A stretch of DNA of 64,000 bases, from the NCBI GenBank assembly GCA_008638375.1, contig CM018031.1, forward strand, positions 17,226,915 to 17,290,914, in the 5' to 3' direction. The position numbers and the translations under genes were made by a program. Below, in pieces: positions 36,265 through 46,933 of the stretch (positions within the stretch are counted from its first letter, which is position 1; the number at the start of each line of letters is the position of its first letter). The stretch comes from Nyssa sinensis (taxonomy: Eukaryota; Streptophyta; Magnoliopsida; Cornales; Nyssaceae). The notes beneath the pieces were generated by a model. The model did no database searches. It had not been told where the DNA came from and worked only from the letters and a program-made list of their open reading frames with translations.

Positions 36265-36389
36265 CATTTATTATTTATAGAAAATGTTACGTAAAACCCT
36301 AAAAAAGATTTCGGCTTAACGGCCTACAAACCGCATGACACTACACATATGAAAATAGACTTGCACGAACTTATTTAATTTTATAGGGA
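36261..36389. repeat. 130-bp duplication flanking LTR 2, right copy
   Basis: Second copy of 31988-32117 with a few substitutions, leading directly into the tandem array (GGGATGCAAGTTTCAGCTCC). The overlap with the LTR by GGTA marks the junction. Confidence 0.88.
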
Positions 36390-37780
36390 TGCAAGTTTCA
36401 GCTCCAAAAAGGCCCATTTTGAGATTTTGACAGACCAAAATATCAGATATCAGTCTAACTACACCGAAACCCCATCACACACCTCACAAATGATAAAATA
36501 AACTTGCACGAACTTACGGCACTCGGTTAGGATCCCCGGTTTGAAACTTATGCAAGTTTCAGCTCCAAAAAGGCTCATTTTGGGGTTTTGATAGACCAAA
36601 ATGCCGGATATAGGCCTAACTACACCGAAACCCCATCACACACCTCAAAAATGATAACATAAACATGCATGAACTTACGGAACTCGGTTCGGATGTTCGG
36701 TTTGAAACTTATGCAAGTTTCAACTCTAAAAAGGCTCATTTTGGGGATTTGACAGACCAAAACCATGGATATCTTCCTACCAACCCTGAAACCCCATCAC
36801 ACAGCTCCCGAATGATAAAATAAACATGCACAAACTTACGTCACTCAGTTTGGATGCCCAGTTTGAAACTTTTGCAAGTTTCAGCTCCAAAAAGGCCTAT
36901 TTTAGGATTTTGACAGACCAAAATACCGGATATCATCCTAACTACACTGAAACCCCATCACACACCTCAAAAATGATAAAATAACCTTGCACAAACTTAC
37001 GGTACTCGGTTCGGATGCCCGGTTTGAAACTTATGCAAGTTTCAACTACAAAAAGGCCCATTTAGGGTTTTGACAGACCAAAATGCCAGATATTTCCCTA
37101 ACTATACCGAAACCATATCACACACCTTCAAAAATGATAAAATAAACTTGCACGAACTTACGGCACAATGTTCGGATGCCTGGTTTGAAACTTATGCAAG
37201 TTTCAACTCCAAAAAGGTCCATCTTAAGGGATTTGATAGACCAAAACCCTGAATATTGGCCTAACGACCCCGAAACCCCATCACACAGCTCCCAAATGAT
37301 AAAATAAACTTGCACGAACTTATGGCACTTCGTTCGGATGCCCGGTTTGAAACTTATGCAAGTTTCAGCTCCAAAAAGACCCATTTTGGGGATTTGACAG
37401 ACCAAAACCCCATATATCAGCCTACAGACCCCAAAACCCCATCACATAGCTCCCAAATGATAAAATAGACTTGCATGAACTTACCGCACTCGGTTTGGCT
37501 GCCCGGTTTGAAACTTATGCAAGTTTCAGCTCCAAAAAGGCCCATTTTGGGGTTTTGATAGACCAAAATGCCGGATATCGGCCTACACACACCTCAAAAA
37601 TGATAAAATAAATTTTCAGGAACTTACGGCACTCTGTTCGGATGCCCGATTTGAAACTTATGCAAGTTTTAGCTCCAAAAAGGCCCATTTTGGGGTTTTG
37701 ACAGACCAAAATGCCGGATATCGGCCTAACAACACCAAAACCCCATCACACACCTCACAAATGATAAAATAGACTTATGC
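36390..37780. repeat. Tandem array of about 9 copies of the 161-bp unit, CACTA 2
   Basis: TGCAAGTTTCAGCTCCAAAA recurs near 36390, 36551, 36712, 36873, 37035, 37195, 37356, 37517 and 37664. The last interval is short by about 14 bases. Sequence is the reverse complement of the array in CACTA 1, so orientation relative to the transposase gene is the same. Units share CCGGATATCGGCCTAAC and CCCCATCACACACCTC. Confidence 0.92.
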
Positions 37781-38236
37781 TACTTTATGCCATTTTTACT
37801 ATTTATGCATGCAAAAAAAAAAAAAAACTATTCACATTCTATGTTCAGATATATTTAATTAATAATTGTTCTAATATATATCATTTGATCTTTATTTCAT
37901 ATTGATAGGGATTATTACCGCGTCGTCTTTATGTTTTGCATCGGAACTTGTTATTTTGATTTGTTTTTTTTTTTTTCGTGGACATCTGTAGTTACATTTT
38001 TGGAGACAATTTTTAATTTTTCTATTTATTGTTAAATTGTACTTTTACAAAGGTACATAATTAGTTTAATATATGTATATATATGAATGTATTTTTCTTT
38101 TTTAATATATTCATTTCAGAATGCTTGGATTTTATTGTATATCAGGATGGATGATTGATACAGGTTTAAACAAGAATAAAATAACAAATAAAACAAAGCA
38201 AATATGGTCTTCATAAAAAAAAAAAAAAAAAAAAAA

Positions 38237-38642
38237 CTTTTAGCAAAGCACACTAAGCATCGCTAAAAACAACCATTAGCGACATACAGTGTATGCGTCG
38301 CTAAAAGTTATATTAGCGACGCACACTATGTGTGTCGCTGAAAGCTCTATTAGCGACGCACATTGAGTGTCACTAAAAGTGGATTTCAGCGACACACACT
38401 GCGTCAGTGTATAGTATTTGCGACGCGATTACCTAATTATTAGCGACGCACAAGGTGCGTCGCTAATAGTCACCTTCAGCGATGCACAACGGGTGCATTC
38501 GTTGCAAATACTATTAGTGACGCGAGTATTTATGACGCCTTTAGCGACGCACGTGTTGGCGTCGCAAAAGACCTTTGGCGACGCCAAAGGCCACTATTAG
38601 CGACGCACGCATGTGTTGCTAATAGTGCCATTTCTTGTAGTG
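38237..38642. repeat. Right subterminal repeats of CACTA 2
   Basis: Dense TTAGCGACGCACA / GTGCGTCGCTAA motifs in both orientations up to the terminal TTTCTTGTAGTG. Preceded by a poly-A run (38215-38236). Matches the left end of CACTA 1. Confidence 0.87.
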
Positions 38643-38683
38643 AAGCAATCAGATCGTGGATGCTTATGTGTCTAAAATGTTTA
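38643..38683 (+). mobile_element. Sliver of the old LTR between CACTA 2 and the Tat element
   Basis: Starts with the right copy (AAG) of the CACTA 2 target duplication, continues CAATCAGATCGTGGATGCTT and ends TCTAAAATGTTTA. The last five bases GTTTA (38679-38683) are the proposed target duplication of the Tat element; GTTTA recurs at 59115-59119 followed by GACGTGTCC, which reads naturally as the continuation. Confidence 0.5.
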
Positions 38684-40624
38684 TGTAGACACCTCATTTT
38701 GATATCTTTGATTGTATACAGTTGGTTTTGCCATTTTGGTAAGTTGCTACAATATGTCCCATCTAGGGATATTTTAGTAATTTCTATCATTTTTCCCATC
38801 GAGGGTATTTTGGCCATTTCTCCCATAGAGAAAATTTTGGTAATTTTTCCCATAGAGGGAATTTTGGTCATTTTAATGCCATAGAGGGCATTTCTACCAT
38901 TTTGGTCATTTTTCCCATAGAGGGCATTTCTGCCATTTTGGTCATTTTGCCCATAGAGGGCATTTCTGTTATTTCATTCATAGAGGGCATTTAAGGACAT
39001 CTTGCATATAAAAGGCATTTTCGCCATTTAGGTCATTTGACACATTAAGACCACTGAAAGTATTTTGGTACTTTTTAGTGTTTTCTTATCCTTTAGGGGT
39101 TGTTTGGTAAACATTAGAACTTTCCCACCTTCTAGGGGTATTTCTGCAATATTAGTGTCATTTTTCCCTTTTGAGGGAACTTTGGTAATTTTAGAATATT
39201 GCTATCTTATATAGGTTATTTTGGTCATTTGTGGATATACATGTAATTTTCATGTCATTTTACCCATAGAGGGTTAATTTGCTAATTTTGGCACTTAGGG
39301 ACAATTTTGACTTTTTTATGCCTTAGTAGTATTTTTGTAATTCACTTGTCTCTAAATTCTCCACCGAATTAGGGGTTGTATAGTAAATATAGGTTTGTGC
39401 ACAAAAACTTGCCTATTTTCCTTCCTTCCTTGTCCCCAAGTAATTTCCAAAGCTAACTCTTTATTTTAAGGGACTTGTTTTGACTTGCACAAAATAATTT
39501 CTACATCTAATTTTCTTGTTCATTAAGCATGAATCTTGACCATGTATTCATAGGATTCATTGTAAGCCCCTAGATCAAGCCTCCTTACTTTTACCATATA
39601 AATATGAACTTCTGGCCACCATAATCAAGGACAGAAAAATCAAAAAGCTAGATGCTACTGCAATAATTCTCTCTCTTATTTCTCTTCCATACTTTTTCAT
39701 CTTCCATATTTTTGAGGCCTTATTCTACACAAGTAAGAATTCTAATCTATTGAGGACGAAGTTTACACCATTGAAGATTCAATCTCAGGAGTTCAAACTC
39801 AAGACTTGTCTGGTTCAACACAAACAATCAAGTACGCTCCTTAAAACCCTACTATTTTATCTATTTTCTAATTTGATTCATCCTATCACTCTTGATAGAA
39901 TAAATTGAATTAGAAAACTATGTTGACTCTGATTCCATTATCTGAATAGATATGAAGGACGCCTCATGGGCTCGAGACTACTCTTTTCTTTTAATCTTAT
40001 TTATTTATTTTTTTTTATCTTTTTTCTTATTTTATTCATGTTATCTCTTTCTTTACCCATTGTTTTAGATTATTAACTTTATGCATTTAGTTTATTTTAT
40101 GTGTTCATGTCATTATTATCATTCTCTTTCTCTACTCCCTTTCTTTAATTTATATCATGTAATATAAGTCTTGTAGATGAACATTTGAGGCCAGCCCATT
40201 TGGACTAAGTGGGATGGGTGCCTAACCCTTTCATCACTCATACCTTAGCTCACGGATTCGGAATTCTTTGGCTCATTAGAGACAACCTTTGCTTTACTTT
40301 ATTTTAACCCATGTCAAGGAGTTTAGAATGTAAATAGGACCAAAGCAATGTAATTCTTAATTTCTTTGCTATTTATTTTTACATGTATTCTCTATGGGTT
40401 GTATGAGGTTTGCTTTGTATTTAGCCTCAAAAAAGCTTGTGATTCCTTTTTGTATTTATGTACACTATAATCTGAAAAGAGGGCGTCTTCCTTTCCTACC
40501 TCGAGGGAGTGGACTTTAAAAGCCACAGAAGTTTGTTTAGCACTCCTCTTCCGGTGCCTGTGCTCATAGCGGCAACTCCACTAGTGGACTTAGAAAGCTA
40601 GACTCATTACCATGTTCATCTACA
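38684..40624 (+). repeat. 5' LTR of the Tat-lineage element
   Basis: Homologous from about 38708 to 40600 with 54100-55189 plus 58426-59050. Shared landmarks: the CCATAGAGGGCATTT minisatellite, GGGGTTGTATAGTAAATATA, GGACAGAAAAATCAAAAAGC, GACCAAAGCAATGTAATTCT and TCCTCTTCCGGTGCC. The TCTACA at 40619 mirrors the TGTAGA start. A GGCAACTCCACTAGTGGAC segment at 40571 resembles the GGCGACTCC stretches at the LTR/primer-site border of Tat elements. No uninterrupted primer-binding site was found after 40624. Confidence 0.6.
38750..39060. repeat. Degenerate minisatellite in the Tat LTR
   Basis: Repeats built on TTTTGCCCATAGAGGGCATT with units of roughly 30-36 bp, in various states of decay. The same array is present in the other LTR at about 54130-54400. 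Confidence 0.75.
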
Positions 40625-41587
40625 CGACTTCTATTGTTGTTGTGTATTCAAATTCGTCTATTATCTTGTTTATTTATTATTTGAATATATGTCTCGATAT
40701 ACGTAATTTATGTGCTAATGAATTTAATTAGAATACCAAGCATACACTTCACATCATGACATAGATATATGCACTATATATCCTTCTACCCCACGAACGA
40801 CTAGTAGCCCGCACCCTAGTTCGTTCCTTAGTCTTTGGAATGCCAGTAAAAGCCCTTCACTCCTCGGCCACTAACTAGTTTTACTAGGGAAAGCCTCTGA
40901 TGATGTCTTGGGAGGTATATCAAAAGGATTGTCATCGTACCATTGGATCGTACATTGTTTCCTGGATGACCACGAGAGGTATATAGCACATCTTGTCTAG
41001 GGGAGCCTAAAGCCCATGATACCCAGCCTAACATGATGCATATAGTTCACCTTAAACCCTTAGTCTCAGTCAATTTTTGCATAAGACAGTCACTACCTTT
41101 CACAAAAATTGCATCCTGAAAAAAGTCCGGATGACATACTCCCCTCTATGTCGATTGGCACATAATGAGGGTGCTGCCCTACTTCGTAATTTCATAAATT
41201 TCTCTGAAGTTTCTAACATTTGTTCCGAAAAACTCCATTTTCTCACTATTAAGCCTACAAAATGGACTTTTCTTAGGATTTTAAAAATCATTATTGGATT
41301 ATTAATGACAGTATCTTTTAACAATCAGTTGAGGTAATTCCAACTGGCTTGGAAATGGAATAGCCAAGGTAGACCACTTCGAGTCTGTGATCTATCATCT
41401 AGTTCAAAGAAAGAAACTAATTGCATACAACTCCTATGGCCATAAATCAAGAACAGTTTCTCTATATACTAACCAAAATCAGGAAAGATAACTCTGATCA
41501 AAGGGAAGAGTCATAAAAACTCGCCCAAACTTTTCAATAGTTTGCACAGCAAAGGCTGCCACCACCTTCAACTCTGTTGAGCCATTT
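40625..41587 (+). other. Interior remnant of the Tat element (former gag region)
   Basis: No domain can be recognised. Weak coding-like frames (around 41340-41580) are riddled with stops. By position this is the 5' untranslated and gag region. It ends exactly at the LTR insertion (CATTT|TGTCATG). Confidence 0.35.
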
Positions 41588-43259
41588 TGTCATGCCCCGA
41601 AACCCACCCTGCACGGATCTCGAGTCGCGACCGCCACCCCAAGACCCGAAGGCCTCGAGACAAGGCTCGCATAGGCAGCGATATCGAATAGATGTGTTTC
41701 ATGTGGTTGCGGAAGCGTCAAAAACTTTTTTTTTTCTTTTCTCATTTTAAAATTTGCACATCTGTCCGATACTGCCGCTACTCACAATGGTACACATGAT
41801 TATACATTCAGAGCATAACTAAAAACTTAAAAGACTTCATAATTACAATCTTAATTCAGCTGCCCCGTAGGGCTTAATACATATCCTCAAATTGTCTGCT
41901 AATTCAAAACGTACTAATTAGAGTTCATGCGATTTTCCCAAAAGAACTACTTAAGCAAATCTTCCCAAAAAGCTAGACTCATCCTCATCGTCTTCAAAAA
42001 TCAATCTGCCATTAGTCACCTGAAAGGGGGCGGATAAAAATCCGGGTAAGCTAATCTAAGCTTGTGAGTAATTCCTGCATTTGTCATGGGGTTTTCAACT
42101 GGTAGTGGTTTAGCACATGAGAGTTTATAAAATACTCACTACCAATTGCTCGTACATTTTAGAACACAGAGTGTATGCATTCTTAAAACAGATAGCTTTG
42201 GAACATTTAAAGTATTCAAGCTAAATACATATTTCTTCAAATAGAGCATATGCAATTTAAAAGCATATAAACACGTATGATAAAATGGGGGTGAAAACCT
42301 GCTCCCATTTCCAAAAACATTTGTCATCTTTTCTCTTTGATTAGGTGGAATCTGTTTCGAACCAGACTCCCATTTTACTGTCAATGCTGTCAATGATATT
42401 CGCCTGGGGGATTAGATCCTTCTACCGGGCATGTACTGTTGAATCCCAAAGGACTTCAACCATCATAGGGGGGGTGGTACTTAGTACCGTTTATCTTATA
42501 AAACGTTTATCACATGGCTACTTCAATAGAGGCTTTTCATGAATATTGAAAACATGAAATATACAATTTCTACGATAGAGCTTCAATACTTGAAATAATC
42601 AAATTCAGAATATTAAAGAGATTTGCATTTGATTTAGACATGCTGATTATTTTCAAGAAAAGAGCTGAATTTAAAACATTTATAAGCATGCCGTAACAGA
42701 ATATTTTAAAAGAACGGAATCATATAACGACTGAATTTGATATTCAAAGCTGCAATTACTTGAACTTAAAACTTCTTCAAAATATATGGAGTTAAATCTC
42801 CAGTTCAAATACAGGGTTACTCACCTCGGTCCTTTAGGGTTAGTGCTAAAAATGCGCTTTCCCACTTCCTCCGTAGTTCCTAATAACAAATTCATAAACA
42901 ATCTCATCAACTTCACATTTACTACAATATCACCTATCGATGCTTTTTAACTTATGCTTCGATCGTATTTTACCCTAACTGATTTACCAACATTCTATAA
43001 ACTTCGTACGTACTTAATTCAACTCGTACTTTTAACCTATGGCACAATTTAATGTGTTAGGAATTAAATTTATTTTATTTTATACTCTTCCTGGGAGTTC
43101 TATTAACTTTTAATTTAATTTATTTACTTCACATGCTCACTTGTCGTATCTTCTAGTATCGTATTTCCTCGTACTTGTCTTAGTTTAATATTTCGGCAAT
43201 ACTTTAGTTTATAATCATCTGACAGATGCTATTCATCAAATTTTATGTCATTATTATTT

Positions 43260-43720
43260 TAGACATTTCTTTTGGTCGAATAGACTCCACCATTGAGTCC
43301 GGAGCATCGAAGAAAGTCAGTTTAGGCTTTCCAAGATTTCAATTCGGACTCTTATATGTAAAAGGGTAAAATGGTCATTTATCGTTTTACGTATCATATT
43401 GAGTCCGGGATGTCAAAGAAAGTCAATTTAGACTTTCCTTGGTTTAATTTGACTTTTGGTGTACTAGGGGTAATTTGGTCATTTTACCCCTTTACGTGTC
43501 CTTATTTTCTTCGGGTCCCGTCTCGTAAAACGTATCCTACCATCAGTCTCAGAGTATCCAAAATAGTAAGGATACACTATTCATTTGTTTAATTTGGACT
43601 TCGTTTGACTTGTTTAGGGGGAAGGGCAATTTGGTCATTTTGACATTTTTAGGGGTCCTAAATTTTTTGGGGCCTCATCTCATGTCACGGACCTCACCAA
43701 TGGACTCAGTAGGTCCGAAA
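43260..43720 (-). repeat. Repeated modules of about 140 bp within LTR 3
   Basis: Several degenerate copies of a module carrying GACTCAATGGTG-type, CGAGACGGGG-type and ACACGTAAAGGGGTAAAATG-type phrases (as read on the minus strand). Equivalent module runs exist at 28320-28830 (LTR 1), 34060-34530 (LTR 2) and 56310-56680 (LTR 4). Confidence 0.65.
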
Positions 43721-43863
43721 TAGTAAGGTTACATATATGACTTGTAATTTTTGGACAACGGGCCATTTCGGAGTATTTAATTTAATTAATTTCATTTAAT
43801 TAAATTAATTTAATAGGTATAGTATATATATATTTTAGGGGGAATATGGGACAGGTTGAATAG

Positions 43864-43889
43864 GGTGGCACGCTGGCCAGCGTGTCACC
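43864..43889. repeat. 26-bp near-perfect palindrome
   Basis: GGTGGCACGCTGG followed at once by CCAGCGTGTCACC; only one of 13 pairs mismatches. Lies in the part of LTR 3 that LTRs 1 and 2 lack. Confidence 0.9.
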
Positions 43890-44011
43890 TCCCTCCCCAT
43901 ACGTCCGAGTTCGAGTCCTGTAAGGTGCAAATGCACCCTTTTTATTTTCGGTTTTTACTAGATATATAATATATATATATATATTGGTTCGCATATATGG
44001 CACACGCGCAT

Positions 44012-44070
44012 GCGTGGCCGAGTGGAAAGGGGCATGTGCGCACGCGTGGGGTCAGGGGTTCGAACCCCAG
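44012..44070 (+). other. tRNA-like segment with pol III box motifs
   Basis: TGGCCGAGTGG (44015-44025) fits the A box of Ser/Leu-type tRNAs and GGTTCGAACCC (about 44058-44068) fits the B box, 33 bases apart. A second B-box-like GAGTTCGAGTCC lies at about 43908. The segment cannot be folded by eye into a complete tRNA with an acceptor stem, so it is probably a tRNA-derived relic or a chance mimic inside the LTR and not a functional tRNA gene. Confidence 0.4.
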
Positions 44071-45837
44071 GGGCTTCGGCTCCGTGTTTTTCTTTTGATT
44101 TTTGGAAGCCAAACGGCGAACAGCCTCTAGAACACGGATAGGTTATCCCCATTCGAGTGTCGTATATTAAATTAGGCCATATACCCGTCACCAACCAAGG
44201 TCAATCAGGGTTTCAAACCCTTTAGCCCAAAACGGTAGCGTTTAAATAATGCGGTGGCAACCTCCAAAGGTTACCACGTGTCCGAGTCGCCCCTACCCGT
44301 TTCAAACAAGTCGCGAGTCGACTCTATCTTCTTCCCCATCGTCTCCATCACTGTTGCCCTAATCCCAAAGCTTTAAAGCTTCTATTTCGTGCCATTTTTC
44401 TCAACCATTTCTCTCTGTTTTTAATCCAGACCCTTCCCAAATCATTAAGGACTGGTTTGGCATTTGTTGAGGGACCAAAACTGGTTCATTGGCTCGGTCC
44501 CAATCGCGATAATCAGACCTGCAACTCGCGGGTTCATGCTCATTTTTTCACCATTTTTAGCGTGGTTTGGTTCTGTGTGACCCTCGAGGCATGGGGGTTC
44601 AACCCCCGTTTCCAAAAACAGGTTTAACAGCGAGTGGTTGGGTTTGGGTTTTAAAACTCGTACCTGCAACTTGATTTTTGGGGCCCTTTTCTCTTGATTT
44701 TTGATTGCGGTCATGGATTTTTGGGGTGCTGGTGAGCTCTACTTGAAGCTCCTATACACCAAACAGGGTTTAGAGGAGGTCGGTTCAGACCTGCTTCAAG
44801 CAAGGTCCATCCATGGCTGCCTTTGTGTACGGCTGATGTTTCTAAGGTGTTTTAGGTCGAGATTTTCATACCAAATTCATGTATATTCATCCTAAGCATC
44901 ATATATACTAAATCAAAGGCTAAAACAGATTCATACGTATAAAAATTCTAGAGAGAGAAATTCAAGTGTTTTGTGGGTTTACCTTGTTCCAACTGTTTCT
45001 TCCCCCTCTGCTTCTTGGTTCCCACTCCTGATTGTCCTAGAATCTCCTTCAAACTCTCCTTCACTCTCCGATGGTTGTGTTTGTGTGTGTACAAGCACCA
45101 TGTATATTGTATAAAGAGAGTGAATCATGGCAATTCTGATTGCCCCTCTCTTTGGGTTAACCCATTTCAGGCTTCTTCATGAGTGGTCTGAATTGCCACT
45201 GTTGGGCAGGCCATGAGTGGCCGGTTGTGTGTGTGTGTGGTGTTTGAGCCTACATATATATATATGTATGTATACATACATGGTTCAACCCTAATACCCT
45301 TGGATAATACACACACCTCTCTCACTTTTGTACACTTTGGACAATAGCATGCCCTATTATACATACATTTTATATATACATATTTTGACATACATGCATG
45401 CATGCATACACATACACATATATATATATATTCATGTATAATTATTATTTAAGGTTATAATCATTTATATAGTATATATATATTTTTGCATTTAATTATA
45501 TATATTAGTTGTTATAATAATATTTAAAATAATTAATTACTTTAAAAATTAATTATTTTCTTAAATGTATCATCTTGGTACTAATCTTCGTACCCTCGTA
45601 ATACGTGCCCAATTCTCATACTCGTATCAACAATCGGTAGTCGACGTGAAAATATAATTATCACAGAATCGACATGTTGGTGATTGCAACGAAAGTGATG
45701 TACAGTCGTCCTGACTTTTCAGAACTATTACTTAAAAGTCCATGCGTCGTGTTTGAAACCGACCTTGTTATTTAAGGCGTCGATTACTAATTTGATGTGA
45801 CGGTTAAATAGTCCCTAACTCGGGTCGGGGTATTACA

Positions 45838-45850
45838 TCCTTCCCCCCTT
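45838..45850 (-). promoter_or_regulatory. Polypurine tract next to LTR 3
   Basis: On the minus strand TTTTAAGGGGGGAAGGA is followed immediately by TGTAATACCCC, and preceded by TTTTGAGGACAAAACTC. This is the classic 3' end of a plant Ty3/gypsy interior, where the purine run primes plus-strand DNA. It fixes the orientation of LTR 3 as a 3' LTR. Confidence 0.88.
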
Positions 45851-45997
45851 AAAAGAGTTTTGTCCTCAAAACTGAGGGTTCCCTATTTTTTTTTTTTTTT
45901 TGAAGTTCTGCTTCCCTATACCATGTTCACATGTCTTGCAGTCAAATTCAAATGACAGTTTACATATAATAGAATTTTAATATTCAGGTGGCGTACC

Positions 45998-46330
45998 TTA
46001 CTGATCCTTAGAGGGTCCCTTGTTAGCCTTATTCCATTTCGGGCAATACTTGATGAGATGTCCCCCTTCTCCACACTTATAACAAGTTCCCGTGATCCTA
46101 CGGCAGGGCGCATAATGTCTCTTTTTGCAGACAAGGCATAGTGGAGTTGTCCTTTTACTAATATTGCCCTTTATCTTCCTACTTTGGTTTACAATAGGTC
46201 GTTCTTGTGGTTGATTTTGAGCGTCGTACACAGCTTGAGCTAATTCTTCTATAGCTTGCTCAATTCTGTCTACTCGTTCTTTTAGATCATTCATCTCTAT
46301 TTGTATATCAGCCATTTTGCTGTAAAACAA
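45998..46330 (-). CDS. Small Gag-like protein: coiled coil plus CCHC zinc knuckle
   Basis: An open 110-codon frame (Met at 46330; a second Met at 46315 begins MADIQIEMNDLKERVDRIEQ). Residues about 6-40 form a heptad-rich helix, residues about 65-100 hold CLVCKKRHYAPC and the canonical zinc knuckle CYKCGEGGHLIKYC (C-X2-C-X4-H-X4-C) typical of plant Ty3/gypsy Gag. The usual capsid part and everything after the knuckle (protease, RT, integrase) are missing; the stop comes about 150 bases before the polypurine tract. It probably belongs to a non-autonomous element, or is an internally deleted gag whose residue stayed open. The frame has no disabling change, unlike nearly all other coding regions here. 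Confidence 0.72.
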   Translation of the reverse strand: MFYSKMADIQIEMNDLKERVDRIEQAIEELAQAVYDAQNQPQERPIVNQSRKIKGNISKRTTPLCLVCKKRHYAPCRRITGTCYKCGEGGHLIKYCPKWNKANKGPSKDQ

Positions 46331-46639
46331 GTAGAGTTAACTTTTTAGCATGGATCATAATCACATAAGGTTATAGTTATCTACTTGAAATTTAAATCAT
46401 AGAGTTTATTATATTTATTTATTTTTATTTTAATTTTTTTTCTTTTTGTAGTGATCTAAGAATTTCTTCGATTCAGGTTGGATAAATTGACACTATGTGT
46501 TTTTCAGCTACCTTAGTTACATGATAAGGTGGCCATTCCTCACCGGTAACAAAGGTCCTGACAGCACACCAGTGACTATCAAAATCCTCCCTTTCTCTTT
46601 CATCCTTTTCTAATTATTGTTATTCGCCTTCTTAGTTCA
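46331..46639. other. Noncoding interior upstream of the mini-Gag
   Basis: AT-rich leader-like sequence with a T-rich run at 46420-46450. No motif recognised. Confidence 0.4.
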
Positions 46640-46905
46640 TGTTTTACTTCTATTCTTCAGACTCTATTTTTCTACTTTACTGCGGGTCCCATACCCCGCC
46701 TTCCTATCGTATCACGCATTTCAGAACACTTACTTCATGTCACTACGGGTCCCATACCCCGCCTTTATATTACGTCACGTACTTCACATATCTACTTCAT
46801 ATACTGCGAGTCCCATGCCTCGCCTTCATATCATGTCACATATTTCACATATCTACTTCATATACTGCGAGTCCCATACCTCGCCTTCATATCATGTTGC
46901 TACCA
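46640..46905. repeat. Tandem repeat, about 61 bp, four copies
   Basis: Units contain TACTGCGAGTCCCATACCTC, GCCTTCATATCATGTCACAT and TTCACATATCTACTTCATA. The last two copies are nearly identical; the first two are more diverged. The site lies at what would be the 5' leader of the minus-strand mini-Gag element. The 5' LTR that should follow is absent; Tat integrase sequence starts about 30 bases later. Confidence 0.85.
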
Positions 46906-46933
46906 CTAATGCCTAGAAATAGTCATAGCCGGC

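Larger units (their letters stand above)
19585..38642 (+). mobile_element. CACTA (En/Spm) DNA transposon 2, with nested LTR insertions
   Basis: Left end CACTACAAAAAAACATAG and right end ending TTTCTTGTAGTG, with AAG directly outside both (19582-19584 and 38643-38645). Subterminal GCGTCGCTAA repeats, 161-bp array and gene content match CACTA 1, in opposite orientation. Gene order on the plus strand is transposase-associated domain, Tnp2, DUF4218, DUF4216, then Transposase_24, with intron positions still readable. Two LTR insertions of 4.2 kb (26492-30682; 32118 to about 36264) and a 130-bp duplication account for about 8.5 of the 19 kb, leaving a core of roughly 10.6 kb. Stops and frameshifts disable most exons. 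Confidence 0.93.
41588..45837 (-). mobile_element. LTR 3 (Tekay-like family, 4250 bp)
   Basis: On the plus strand it starts TGTCATGCCCCGAAACCCAC and ends GGGTCGGGGTATTACA, so on the minus strand it is TGTAATACCCC...GGGGCATGACA. Colinear with LTRs 1 and 2 through most of its length (for example GTTACTCACCTCGGTCCTTT, CCACCATTGAGTCCGGAGC). Directly beyond 45837 lies a polypurine tract, so this is a 3' LTR. It differs from LTRs 1 and 2 by extra sequence at about 43770-44190 with tRNA-like and palindromic pieces. Confidence 0.88.

Noticed and set aside
44012..44070. A functional tRNA-Ser or tRNA-Leu gene
   Set aside because: A- and B-box words are present, but I cannot pair an acceptor stem or a proper anticodon arm, and it lies inside an LTR.
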